Below, piece by piece: positions 8,930 to 16,994 of a stretch of DNA of 64,000 nt. The stretch is from JAZKBN01 sp040388605 (lineage in GTDB: Bacteria > Bacteroidota > Bacteroidia > Cytophagales > Flexibacteraceae): the NCBI GenBank assembly GCA_040388605.1, contig JAZKBN010000044.1, forward strand, positions 83,753 to 147,752, in the 5' to 3' direction. The notes under the pieces are model-generated. The model saw only the letters and a program-made list of their open reading frames with translations. It was not told where the DNA came from and did not search any database. Each line of letters opens with the position of its first letter. Positions within the stretch are counted from its first letter, which is position 1. Position numbers and translations under genes: made by a program.

Positions 8930-10156
8930 ATGACAAGTCCTGGAACCGGGAATAATCTATTGGCATCAGGCAGTTCCCTGCAAGGCGACCGTTATGCCCA
9001 ACGCGGGGTTTCGGCTGCCAAGGAAGATGTACATGCGGCAATCAGCGGCATCAGCAAGGGCCTGTACCCGGGTGCATTCTGTAAAATTGTACCTGACACT
9101 TTATCCGGAAGCCAGGATCATTGCCTGCTCATGCATGCCGACGGTGCCGGAACAAAATCGTCGCTGGCATATATTTACTGGCGGGAAACCGGGGACCTCA
9201 GTGTGTGGAAAGGCATAGCGCAGGATGCCATAGTAATGAACCTTGATGACCTTATTTGTGCCGGGGTAACAGATAACATACTCCTGAGCAGCACCATTGG
9301 TCGTAATAAGGGCCTTATTCCTGCAGAAGTTCTGAAGGCGCTTATTGAGGGCACCGAAGAAGTTTTACAGGAGCTGCGCGACCTTGGCATTAACATCAGC
9401 AGCACAGGAGGCGAAACAGCAGACCTGGGTGACCTTGTGCGCACAGTAGCCGTAGACAGCACAGTAATTGCCCGCAGCACCCGCAGCCAAATAATTGACA
9501 ATTATAACATTGCGCCTGGCCAGGTTATAATTGGCCTGGCTTCATCAGGCCAGGCAGCATACGAAAAGGAATATAACAGTGGTATAGGCAGCAACGGCCT
9601 TACTTCGGCCCGGCACGATGTTTTCCATAAAGAATATGCAGCTAAATACCCGGAAAGCATAGACCCCAAACTACCTGAAAATGTAGTTTACACAGGCCCT
9701 TATCGCCTGACTGACACAGTTCCGGAAATGCCCCTTAACCTGGGTAAGGCTGTGCTTTCGCCCACAAGAACTTATGCGCCTGTTATCAGGCAGGTGCTGC
9801 AAAATATGCGCGGCAGTGTACACGGTCTTATACATTGCAGCGGTGGCGCCTTAACCAAGGTTGGGCACTTCAGGAAAAACAACGCCTTCATTAAAGACAA
9901 CCTGCACCCGCTGCCCCCCCTGTTCAAAATAATTCAGCAGGTTTCGGGTACCCCATGGGAGCAGATGTACAAGGTTTTTAACTGCGGTCAGCGTATGGAA
10001 ATTTATGCCGATGCCGATGCCGCTGAAGAAATTATTGCCATCAGCCAAGGTTTCGGAATAGCTGCCCGGGTTACAGGCAGTGTAATACCTGCGACAGCAG
10101 GAGAGCTCTGGCTTAAAATACAAAGCCCTTACGGGGAGTTCAGTTATAATAATTAA
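8930..10156 (+). CDS. purM: Phosphoribosylformylglycinamidine cyclo-ligase (AIR synthase)
   Basis: Fifth step of de novo purine synthesis: ATP-dependent closure of FGAM to aminoimidazole ribotide in the cytoplasm. The 408-residue protein has the PurM/AIRS fold features: HADGAGTKSSLAY near residue 68, an acidic MNLDDLICAG segment that binds metal-ATP, STGGETADLGDLVRT, GLASSG, and SPTRTYAPVI in the C-terminal domain. Bacteroidota AIR synthases are longer (about 390 residues) than the E. coli enzyme and keep the HCSGGALTK segment, as here. It stands alone behind its own promoter, with no other pur gene nearby. I take the ATG at MTSPGTGNN; no better in-frame start is visible. Confidence 0.96.
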   Translation: MTSPGTGNNLLASGSSLQGDRYAQRGVSAAKEDVHAAISGISKGLYPGAFCKIVPDTLSGSQDHCLLMHADGAGTKSSLAYIYWRETGDLSVWKGIAQDAIVMNLDDLICAGVTDNILLSSTIGRNKGLIPAEVLKALIEGTEEVLQELRDLGINISSTGGETADLGDLVRTVAVDSTVIARSTRSQIIDNYNIAPGQVIIGLASSGQAAYEKEYNSGIGSNGLTSARHDVFHKEYAAKYPESIDPKLPENVVYTGPYRLTDTVPEMPLNLGKAVLSPTRTYAPVIRQVLQNMRGSVHGLIHCSGGALTKVGHFRKNNAFIKDNLHPLPPLFKIIQQVSGTPWEQMYKVFNCGQRMEIYADADAAEEIIAISQGFGIAARVTGSVIPATAGELWLKIQSPYGEFSYNN

Positions 10157-10360
10157 CCGCTTAGCCATTGTAGTCGGTACTGTTAATAAATTATTCAGGC
10201 TGATTACCGTAATTTGCGCCCCGGCTTTAAGGTTTCATACTTAATATTATAGCCTTCATATTACCTGCTTAAACATTAGCAGGTCAATTATTGTAATATT
10301 ACCGACCGTTTAACAAAAGCCGGCAACCGCTTATTTATTTGCGGAAACCTAAAATACCGT

Positions 10361-10678
10361 ATGACAGAAATTACTCCCGCCGAGCTGCACGAGCTCATTA
10401 CATCAGGCGCCGATTTCCAGCTGATAGATGTACGCGAGCCCTTTGAATATGAAATTGCCAACCTTGGCGGTACATTAATTCCCCTGGCTGAAATAATAGG
10501 TGCCGAGGAAACCATAAGCCGCGACAAGCCTGTTGTGGTGCATTGCCGCAGCGGCGCCCGCAGCGCAACAGCCATTAAAGCGCTTGAAACCAGGTTCGGG
10601 TTTACAAACCTGAGTAATTTAAAAGGCGGTATTCTTGCCTATGCCGACCAAATAGACCCCTCATTGGCAAAGTACTGA
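10361..10678 (+). CDS. Single-domain rhodanese-like protein
   Basis: A 105-residue stand-alone rhodanese. It has the N-terminal LIDVREPFEYEIANL motif and the active-site loop HCRSGARS with the persulfide-forming Cys62. The loop CRSGAR, six residues with Arg and Gly, fits a sulfurtransferase of the GlpE/PspE type and not a Cdc25-type phosphatase (seven-residue loop). The likely role is sulfur transfer between small thiols or proteins in the cytoplasm, since there is no signal peptide. It sits between purM and a cyclophilin on the same strand but over 140 bp from each, so it is probably its own unit. Confidence 0.92.
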   Translation: MTEITPAELHELITSGADFQLIDVREPFEYEIANLGGTLIPLAEIIGAEETISRDKPVVVHCRSGARSATAIKALETRFGFTNLSNLKGGILAYADQIDPSLAKY

Positions 10679-10819
10679 TTACCCGCACATCTGCTTACCA
10701 TTAATTAAACAATACCAAAACAGGCAGGTTACCGGCCTCGGGCGTTCAAAAACACCCCTGATTGCCGAAATACTGATAATTTATTGTAATCTTGCCCCGC
10801 ATTCATTCGTTATACCATT

Positions 10820-11254
10820 ATGACCACTGCAGAAATAAAAACAGCCAACGGCACAATGAAAGTGGAGTTTTACGACAACGATGCCCCCGGCACTGTTGCA
10901 AACTTCACAAAACTGGCAAAACAAGGCTTTTACGACGGCCTTACTTTTCACCGTGTAATTCCTGATTTCGTGATACAGGGCGGCTGCCCCAAAGGAACCG
11001 GAACAGGCGGACCGGGCTACAAAATCCCGTGTGAAACCACAGGCGGAAACCAATACCATGACCGTGGAGTTTTGAGCATGGCGCACGCAGGCCCTAACAC
11101 CGGTGGTTCACAATTCTTTATTTGTCACAGCCGCAAGCATACAGCACACCTTGATGGGGTGCATACCTGCTTTGGCAAAGTTGTTGAAGGCTTAGATGTT
11201 ATCGACGAAATAAAAGCCGGCGACAAAATAGAGAAAATAACAGTGAACGAATAA
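10820..11254 (+). CDS. Cyclophilin-type peptidyl-prolyl cis-trans isomerase
   Basis: A 144-residue minimal cyclophilin that speeds proline isomerisation during folding. The family core is intact: FHRVIPDFVIQGG with the catalytic Arg, then MAHAGPNTGGSQFFI, and a Trp position replaced by His in HLDGVHTCFGKV, as in many bacterial members. There is no signal peptide, so the protein is cytoplasmic. The next gene (DedA family) starts only 8 bp after the stop, so the two are probably co-transcribed. Start at MTTAEIKTANG is typical of short bacterial cyclophilins. Confidence 0.94.
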   Translation: MTTAEIKTANGTMKVEFYDNDAPGTVANFTKLAKQGFYDGLTFHRVIPDFVIQGGCPKGTGTGGPGYKIPCETTGGNQYHDRGVLSMAHAGPNTGGSQFFICHSRKHTAHLDGVHTCFGKVVEGLDVIDEIKAGDKIEKITVNE

Positions 11255-11262
11255 AAATCCCA

Positions 11263-11943
11263 TTGGAATTCATTTCTCAGTTTTTCGATCAGTTTCATAA
11301 AATTACCGACTCCAATTATATTATACAGGTTGGGGGCCTTGCCCTTATAACTGCCATTGTATACGCGGAGTCGGGCATTTTCTTTTGTTTCTTTCTGCCC
11401 GGCGATTACCTGCTTTTCAGCGCAGGCATATTTTGTGGTACCGGAGATTTGAATGTAAGCATCTGGATGCTTGTAACCTGCCTTTTCAGTGCGGCATTCC
11501 TGGGTAATTACACCGGTTTCTTCTTCGGGAGGTACTTAGGGCATACGCTCACCGAACGAAAAGACTCCTTCTTCTTCAAGAAAAAATACCTGGATAATAC
11601 CCGGCAGGCATTCGACAGGTATGGGGGCCGTGCATTGGTAGTCGGGCGTTTCCTGCCTATTATACGCACTTTCGCGCCCATATTAGCAGGTATTGTACGC
11701 CTGCCTGCATGGCCGTTTTTCTTTTATAATGTATTAGGTGCTTTGCTTTGGGTGGTTCTGCTGGCTGTTTCGGGCTTTTACCTGGGTGACCATTATAAGC
11801 AGGACATTCTGAAATACCTGCCGTATATTATTGCCTGCTTTATAGGCTTTACGTCTATTACCGTTATCAACTCCTGGCTCAAAATCAGGCGCGATGCGAA
11901 AAAAGATGCTTTGGCACAGGCAGATAAAACGCCCACCGTTTAA
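11263..11943 (+). CDS. DedA family membrane protein
   Basis: Polytopic inner-membrane protein of 226 residues with the DedA/SNARE-associated (VTT) domain. It shows ESGIFFCFFLPGDYLLFSAGI near residue 37, the family segment RYGGRALVVGRFLPIIRTFAPILAG around residue 118, and several hydrophobic helices. DedA proteins are implicated in membrane phospholipid (undecaprenyl phosphate or PE) translocation and envelope homeostasis; which lipid this one handles is unknown. The start is inferred as TTG (MEFISQFFDQFH), because the expected N-terminal amphipathic helix would be lost with any later ATG. It follows the cyclophilin by 8 bp and precedes a glycosyltransferase by 33 bp, so the three probably form one transcript. 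Confidence 0.92.
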   Translation: MEFISQFFDQFHKITDSNYIIQVGGLALITAIVYAESGIFFCFFLPGDYLLFSAGIFCGTGDLNVSIWMLVTCLFSAAFLGNYTGFFFGRYLGHTLTERKDSFFFKKKYLDNTRQAFDRYGGRALVVGRFLPIIRTFAPILAGIVRLPAWPFFFYNVLGALLWVVLLAVSGFYLGDHYKQDILKYLPYIIACFIGFTSITVINSWLKIRRDAKKDALAQADKTPTV

Positions 11944-11976
11944 CACATTCCCGATATTTGCGGTGCCGTTTTGCCA

Positions 11977-13122
11977 ATGAAGAAAATCATCTTCGCCGTA
12001 ACCACTGATCTCAGCTACGACCAGCGTATGCTGCGCACCTGCCGCACCCTTGCTGCAGCAGGCTATGGCATTACCATAATTGGTCGCCGCAAGCCCGAGA
12101 GCAAACATTTAGGACACGAGCCTTATACCCAAAAACGCCTGCGCTGCTTTTTTCACAGGGGCTGGGTATTTTATGCCGAATTTAATACCAGGCTGTTTTT
12201 TAACCTGCTTTTTAGTACTGCCGATGCCATTTGCGCATGTGATACTGATACATTGCCGGCAGTTTGGCTCGCAAGCATGCTGAAAAAGACCATACCTGTT
12301 TACGATTCGCATGAGTACTTTACCCAAGTGCCCGAATTGCTGCACAGGCCTGTTACCCGAAAGTTTTGGGAAAGCATAGAGCGCTTTATTATTCCTAAGC
12401 TGAAACACTGCTATACTGTAAGCAAGAGCTATGCACGTCAGCTTGAAAAGCAATACGGAACCAAATTTGCCGTAGTGCGCAATATAAGCCGGCTCGAAGA
12501 TATACCTGAACCCGAAATTTGGCCCGATTTACCGGTGCCATACCTTATCTACACAGGGGCATTAAATGAGGGTCGCGGGCTAGAGGAGGCCATTGAAGCG
12601 CTCAGGCATGTGAACTGCAACCTGCTTATTTGCGGCGACGGAGATATTAAAGAGAAGCTGGAAAAACAAATACGTACAGCCCGCCTGGCCGACCAGGTAA
12701 AGCTTGCAGGTTACATTGCCCCTGAAAGGCTGCGCAGACTAACCGCAGGCGCAATGGCCGGCCTCAACATGCTCCGCAACGACAGCCCGAGCTATTACTA
12801 CTCGCTTGCCAATAAGTTTTTTGATTATATGCATGCCGGCATTCCCCAGATATGCAGTAATTTTCCTGAATACCAGGTAATTAATGCCAACAGGCAGGTT
12901 GCCCTGCTCTGCGAGCTTTCTGCCGCATCTGTTGAAGATGCTATCCGCAAATTGCTGGAAGACCCCAACCTGAAACGCAGGCTCAGGAACAATGCCCTGG
13001 CCATGCGTAACGAATACAACTGGCAGAAAGAAGGCCATGCCCTTGTAGATGTTTGGGATAAAGTTTTTTATACCCGCGGCGTGCCTGAAGAAAAGCTTAG
13101 CAGGAAAGAAACAATCAAATAA
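11977..13122 (+). CDS. Glycosyltransferase family 4-like (GT-B fold)
   Basis: Cytoplasmic or membrane-associated glycosyltransferase of about 381 residues. The N-terminal domain starts KKIIFAVTTDLSYDQRMLRT, typical of GT4-like enzymes in Bacteroidota. The C-terminal GT1 domain has YTGALNEGRGLEEAIEAL, LLICGDGDIKEKLEKQI, and YYYSLANKFFDYMHAGIP in the nucleotide-sugar region. I prefer the ATG six bases after an in-frame TTG. Donor and acceptor cannot be deduced. Linkage to dedA suggests an envelope glycan role, but this is only contextual. Confidence 0.9.
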   Translation: MKKIIFAVTTDLSYDQRMLRTCRTLAAAGYGITIIGRRKPESKHLGHEPYTQKRLRCFFHRGWVFYAEFNTRLFFNLLFSTADAICACDTDTLPAVWLASMLKKTIPVYDSHEYFTQVPELLHRPVTRKFWESIERFIIPKLKHCYTVSKSYARQLEKQYGTKFAVVRNISRLEDIPEPEIWPDLPVPYLIYTGALNEGRGLEEAIEALRHVNCNLLICGDGDIKEKLEKQIRTARLADQVKLAGYIAPERLRRLTAGAMAGLNMLRNDSPSYYYSLANKFFDYMHAGIPQICSNFPEYQVINANRQVALLCELSAASVEDAIRKLLEDPNLKRRLRNNALAMRNEYNWQKEGHALVDVWDKVFYTRGVPEEKLSRKETIK

Positions 13123-13405
13123 AACAATTTAATAAACAGCTTTGAAAGTAAAGATATCAAATAACAGGGCCAAATAACAGCCCAAAATACCGGCTGCTGC
13201 ATTACAGGCACTATGTTTGCCGTTTTTATTTAAGCTGTTGCAGGCTAAGCTTTAAACAATTACCCCACAGTTCCATTTTTCAATTTATTATTTCTGCATA
13301 CCTTGTTTTCAAACCTGCTGAAACAAAAACATGCAGGCTAATAATTATCATAGTTTATACAATTTTTATAGCTTAAACAGCATACTATATATAATACACC
13401 ACACC

Positions 13406-14107
13406 ATGCTGACCTACGACCTTAAAAACACTTTGCTTTGGCTGCACATAATAGCCGGAACCCTTGCTCTTGTAATTGGCGCCATACCCATAATAGTACC
13501 CAAGGGGAAGCCGATTCATAAAGTAGCCGGGAAAGTATTCCTGTACCTGATGTTTGCTGCCGCTGTAAGCGGAGCTGTATTAGGTATAGTGGTTGGAAAT
13601 ATGCTCCTGATTTTTATTGGCCTGTTCAGTTTTTACCTAACCTATACAGGCTACCGGGCCCTGAAGCTGCGCAGGCTCGTGCCTGATTTCAGAATTACCG
13701 GCCTTGATGCTGTTTATATCCCGTTTTCGATGCTTACAGGCCTGTTAATGTTCAGCCTGGGGCTCATAGACGGTACATTAACATACAGGCTCAACCCTGT
13801 AATGCTCATTTTCGGGGCCTTCATGTTCCTGAATGCCGGGCTCGATATAAGGAACTATTTCCGTTGGAAAGCAGGCAGCAAAATAAAGGAACAATATGCC
13901 GAAATTCGTTGTGCCATGATGCGAATGCATATAGGCCGAAGCATCGGCAGCTATATAGCCGCCATGACAGCCTTTTTCGTGGTTAACCGGGTATTTCCGC
14001 AAGAGGTTTATTATGCGAACTGGTTTTTACCATCGGTGCTGTTTGTGCCTGTAATTATCAGGTTTTCAAGGAAGTTTAGGGTGAGGAAGGCGGTAATCGG
14101 AAAATAA
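13406..14107 (+). CDS. DUF2306-like polytopic membrane protein
   Basis: About 233 residues with six or more hydrophobic helices. The N-terminus, LLWLHIIAGTLALVIGAIP followed by KGKPIHKVAGKVFLYLM, matches the DUF2306 pattern (HxxAG in helix 1, then a short basic loop with KG and H). The function of the family is not known. I start at MLTYDLKN; the frame is open 75 bp upstream, but those residues are polar, low in complexity and unlike the family. The next small gene begins 30 bp after the stop, so the two may be co-transcribed. Confidence 0.8.
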   Translation: MLTYDLKNTLLWLHIIAGTLALVIGAIPIIVPKGKPIHKVAGKVFLYLMFAAAVSGAVLGIVVGNMLLIFIGLFSFYLTYTGYRALKLRRLVPDFRITGLDAVYIPFSMLTGLLMFSLGLIDGTLTYRLNPVMLIFGAFMFLNAGLDIRNYFRWKAGSKIKEQYAEIRCAMMRMHIGRSIGSYIAAMTAFFVVNRVFPQEVYYANWFLPSVLFVPVIIRFSRKFRVRKAVIGK

Positions 14108-14137
14108 TTAACTGAAAAAATTAGATCATTCTTTTAA

Positions 14138-14401
14138 ATGTCAGATAACGCAATTCTTATTTCAGCTGTTTTGTTATGCTTTACAAGTTCAATAGTTACA
14201 TTTTACTACAGTAAAAAGGCGGCTTACATTCACTTTGGAATATTCCTGCTTTATAATCCTGTATTGTTTTACAATTTGGTTTACAATGGCAAATATGGCT
14301 CATCGTTTTTATGGTGGTTCTACATATTAGCGCTAAATATTTTGCATTTTGTTATAATGCTTGCATGGCTTATTTTATATAAAACAAAGCAAAAAAAATG
14401 A
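14138..14401 (+). CDS. Small hypothetical membrane protein
   Basis: 87 residues with three predicted hydrophobic helices (ILISAVLLCFTSSIVTFYY, HFGIFLLYNPVLFYNLVY, FLWWFYILALNILHFVIM) and a basic C-terminal tail KTKQKK. No domain is recognised. It follows the DUF2306-like gene by 30 bp on the same strand and is A+T-richer than its neighbours. The regular hydrophobic and basic pattern supports a real gene, but it could still be a spurious frame. Confidence 0.55.
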   Translation: MSDNAILISAVLLCFTSSIVTFYYSKKAAYIHFGIFLLYNPVLFYNLVYNGKYGSSFLWWFYILALNILHFVIMLAWLILYKTKQKK

Positions 14402-14473
14402 ACACTAACTTACCTTATTATACGCAGTGAATCTGAACTTAAAGAATGAGGCTATATGTAAACCAGAGAAAAA

Positions 14474-14890
14474 CTACATCCCCATTTTCTGCATATACCC
14501 CTGCAAAATAAAAACGGCCCCGGTGCGGTCAATCAGGCCTTTATCGGCGCGTACCTTCTTTTTTAAGCCGGCTTCAAGCAGGGTACGATGGGCCAATACG
14601 GTTGTATAACGCTCATCCTGTAAATAAATAGGTATTTCCGGAATGGCCTTGGCCAATAGTTTGGCAAAAATGCGGACATGCGGAGTTGAGTTGGTATCGG
14701 TATTATCGGTATTCAGGGGCATACCGAGCACGAAACCATCTACCGGTTCAGCAGCAGCATAAGCCTTCAGCCATGCAATGGTATCTTTGGCATGCAGGCT
14801 GTGCAGGGGCGAGGCTATCATTTTAAGCGGATCGGTGCAGGCCAGGCCCACACGTTTGGTTCCGTAATCAATGGCTATCAGGCGACCCAT
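14474..14890 (-). CDS. ruvX: YqgF/RuvX family RNase H-fold nuclease
   Basis: 138 residues, the normal length for RuvX/YqgF (pre-16S rRNA nuclease, formerly called a putative Holliday junction resolvase). The first strand IAIDYGTKRVGLACTD carries the conserved Asp8. GFVLGMPLN, the QDERYTT segment with the catalytic Glu, and the C-terminal DRTGAVFILQGYM (Asp) complete the acidic triad. The role is 5'-end maturation of 16S rRNA by homology with E. coli YqgF. It lies 12 bp downstream of the hemerythrin gene on the same strand, so the two are probably one operon. Confidence 0.93.
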   Translation of the reverse strand: MGRLIAIDYGTKRVGLACTDPLKMIASPLHSLHAKDTIAWLKAYAAAEPVDGFVLGMPLNTDNTDTNSTPHVRIFAKLLAKAIPEIPIYLQDERYTTVLAHRTLLEAGLKKKVRADKGLIDRTGAVFILQGYMQKMGM

Positions 14891-14902
14891 TAAGTATTTA
14901 TA

Positions 14903-15655
14903 TCAGTTTTTACGGGCGTGCTTGCTTAAGCGCCAAATTACTTCCTGCTCCAACAGCAGGGCCTTAGGGAAAAGTATGCGATCTTCTATGTTCGCGTGCA
15001 CAATAAGCTCCTGCTCAAAGCTTTTCAGCTCGGTCATTACCACGCGGGCATAAAGATCATCCGTATCTGTTTCCGAAAAATTCTCGGTCAGGTTGCGAAT
15101 GCCTTCCATGCTGTCGTCGTGGTGAGCATGCTCAGCAGCAAAACCTGCTATAGAGTTTTTATCTATGAGGTACCAAAGCTTGGCAGGGTCCTGTATTTTG
15201 CGGGTTGCGGCCTGCAGGCTGTCTATATAGGTAAAAAGGGTATCTTCTTCCTCGTAAACGTGCACAATGTAGTCTTTCCTGAAAAGCGGGAATACAAATT
15301 TCAGGTCTAAAGCCATTTGCGGGTTGCGAAAGGCCGAGGGCTCCAGGTTTTCCACCAGCCAGCCAATATATGGCAGGCGGGTTTTTATAAAGAGGTGGTG
15401 GGCATGGCGCAGGTACTTTACAATAATATCTACCGGGTATTCGGTAAGCTGCAGGGCTTCCGGGTTAGCCTCCGGTGCACCGGCCTCTTCAAGGTGGCGA
15501 CGCAGCATATCTATGCTGTAGCTTTTTTCGCGGCAAACTTCTTCCAGCGTTTTTTCTGCGTAATTGTCGAAACGAATGCCCAGGAAATGCAGTGCCTTTG
15601 CGAAACGAGGGTTATCGCGCACAAGATCGGCAATGCGTTTTTTTATGAGCTCCAT
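14903..15655 (-). CDS. Hemerythrin-domain protein (RIC/ScdA-like)
   Basis: 250 residues. The C-terminal half is a hemerythrin-type four-helix bundle with the expected iron ligands: HAHHLFIKTRLP, HVYEEEDTL, AAEHAHHDD and LIVHANIEDRILFP. The N-terminal 60 residues resemble the ScdA/DUF542 module of iron-sulfur cluster repair proteins (KTLEEVCREK), but the Cys-Cys-Gly-Gly that normally precedes KTLEE is replaced by FDNYAE. The likely role is di-iron chemistry in nitrosative or oxidative stress; without the Cys pair, cluster repair as in YtfE is uncertain. I start at MELIKKRIADL; a longer frame adds 27 atypical residues and would overlap the -7 element. Confidence 0.85.
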   Translation of the reverse strand: MELIKKRIADLVRDNPRFAKALHFLGIRFDNYAEKTLEEVCREKSYSIDMLRRHLEEAGAPEANPEALQLTEYPVDIIVKYLRHAHHLFIKTRLPYIGWLVENLEPSAFRNPQMALDLKFVFPLFRKDYIVHVYEEEDTLFTYIDSLQAATRKIQDPAKLWYLIDKNSIAGFAAEHAHHDDSMEGIRNLTENFSETDTDDLYARVVMTELKSFEQELIVHANIEDRILFPKALLLEQEVIWRLSKHARKN

Positions 15656-15672
15656 AGGCCTGGGGTTATTTA

Positions 15673-15680
15673 CAAAGATA
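15673..15680 (-). promoter_or_regulatory. -7 promoter element of the hemerythrin-ruvX operon
   Basis: On the minus strand this reads TATCTTTG, a match to TAnnTTTG, 17 bp before the chosen ATG. That would leave a leader of about ten nucleotides. No convincing -33 TTTG is visible at the usual distance, so the call is tentative. Confidence 0.35.
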
Positions 15681-15830
15681 CGGAAAAGGAAGCATGACCG
15701 CAGATGATAAATATCATGAGAAAATACTGAAGGCAATAAACGAACCGAATCCGGTATTATAAACTCCGAACAACCTGATTTATTTTATGCTTAAGCATCC
15801 GGGAACGGCTAAAAGACTTTAACAGCCGGT

Positions 15831-16820
15831 TCAGGTGCTTTGCGATTGTGTGCGGGCCCTAATCATGTTTATTAATATTACAACGGCCGGCGCTAAAATA
15901 AAAGGAATCATTTCCCCGAAAATGCGGTATTCGAAAATATTGCTCACATACAGCATACCCGAGAAAAAGGGGATAATTACCAAGGCAGCCCTGCTGAGGA
16001 AAAGGTTATTAAGGTGCTTGTGGAAAAACATAACCAGGAGCCAGACAAAAGCAAAATTACCGACCATATATGCCAGCCTGAATACCATTTCAAAGGCCTT
16101 ACTGCCAATACGATGCTCATAATAAGGATCGGTAAAAAATTTAATGTTGCTCATATATTGGTGCTGGAACACCGGGCCGGGCACATCGGCAAATACATAG
16201 GAGAGGAAAATTTTTATACCAAACCACAGGCCAAGCTGTGCCACAAAATGCAAAGCCATGTTTTTATTGCTTTCCTGTCTGTAATTCACAAGCAGGTAAA
16301 CCATGGTAAGGAAGCACGCGGTTTCCCGGTTAAAGGTGGCCAATATAAACGTGATGTAAAAAGGAAGCCATTGGCGCTTGTACAGGAATATAAGCCCTAA
16401 GATATTAAAGGTTACAGACCACATATCGTATGGGTACCAAAGCGGCTGGTAGCGCGGCAGCAGCATGATATAAGGCAATACAAGGAAAATGCTGAAAGAG
16501 AAAATCCGGGCAAGCAAAACATCTTTCAGGAAAAAATAAAGATAGTAGCCAAACATGGCGGCCATAATGAAGCAGGCGGCAAATTCGGAAAACCAGAAGA
16601 GCACACTCGGCTTTATGGGCACAACGCCGTGCACAAAGTGCAATATTGAGCTTATTAAGGTGCGGTAAACAAAGGGCTTTTCTACCTTAAAATCTATGAA
16701 ATTATTTACGCCCAGGTAGTCCCAGCTTAGGTATCTGAAGAACCTGTAGGAGCTGAAAAGTATGGAAAACAAAGTGACTACGGCAAAATAGCCAATGCTG
16801 TTTTTCAGGTATTCTTTCAT
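15831..16820 (-). CDS. Polytopic membrane protein of unknown function
   Basis: About 329 residues with roughly nine hydrophobic helices and short basic loops, giving an integral membrane topology. I see a PRYQPLWYPYDMWS segment and an NRETACFLTMVYLLVNYRQ segment that resembles conserved loops of polyprenyl-linked sugar transferases of the GT-C type, but no catalytic motif I can name. The start at MKEYLKNSIGYF is preferred over a 20-residue longer frame. A CGAATATA element just upstream (minus-strand TATATTCG) could be a weak -7 box. Confidence 0.75.
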   Translation of the reverse strand: MKEYLKNSIGYFAVVTLFSILFSSYRFFRYLSWDYLGVNNFIDFKVEKPFVYRTLISSILHFVHGVVPIKPSVLFWFSEFAACFIMAAMFGYYLYFFLKDVLLARIFSFSIFLVLPYIMLLPRYQPLWYPYDMWSVTFNILGLIFLYKRQWLPFYITFILATFNRETACFLTMVYLLVNYRQESNKNMALHFVAQLGLWFGIKIFLSYVFADVPGPVFQHQYMSNIKFFTDPYYEHRIGSKAFEMVFRLAYMVGNFAFVWLLVMFFHKHLNNLFLSRAALVIIPFFSGMLYVSNIFEYRIFGEMIPFILAPAVVILINMIRARTQSQST

Positions 16821-16904
16821 ATCGGGGGCGAATATACAGAAAGCAAAAGATTCGCCGAAAAATGCAGGGCCTGATGGCATCGCTTATAAGCCTGTATAAG
16901 GCAG

Positions 16905-16934
16905 GCAGGGCAGGGCGCTTCCGCCCTGCCCTGC
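16905..16934. terminator. Strong G+C hairpin between two minus-strand genes
   Basis: A 13-bp perfect stem (GCAGGGCAGGGCG and its complement) closed by a four-base loop CTTC. It lies about 60 bp beyond the stop of the MacB-like permease and upstream of the membrane protein gene. There is no long U-tract on the minus strand, so it may be a terminator or an mRNA-stabilising hairpin. Confidence 0.5.
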
Positions 16935-16994
16935 TCAAAAATTATAATAACCTTGTCAAACCGGGAATTTGAATTTTCTCGCCTTAACAAGGAA

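Noticed and set aside
8740..8955. 71-codon frame upstream of purM
   Set aside because: It overlaps the purM start and spans the promoter, with no domain or hydrophobic pattern.
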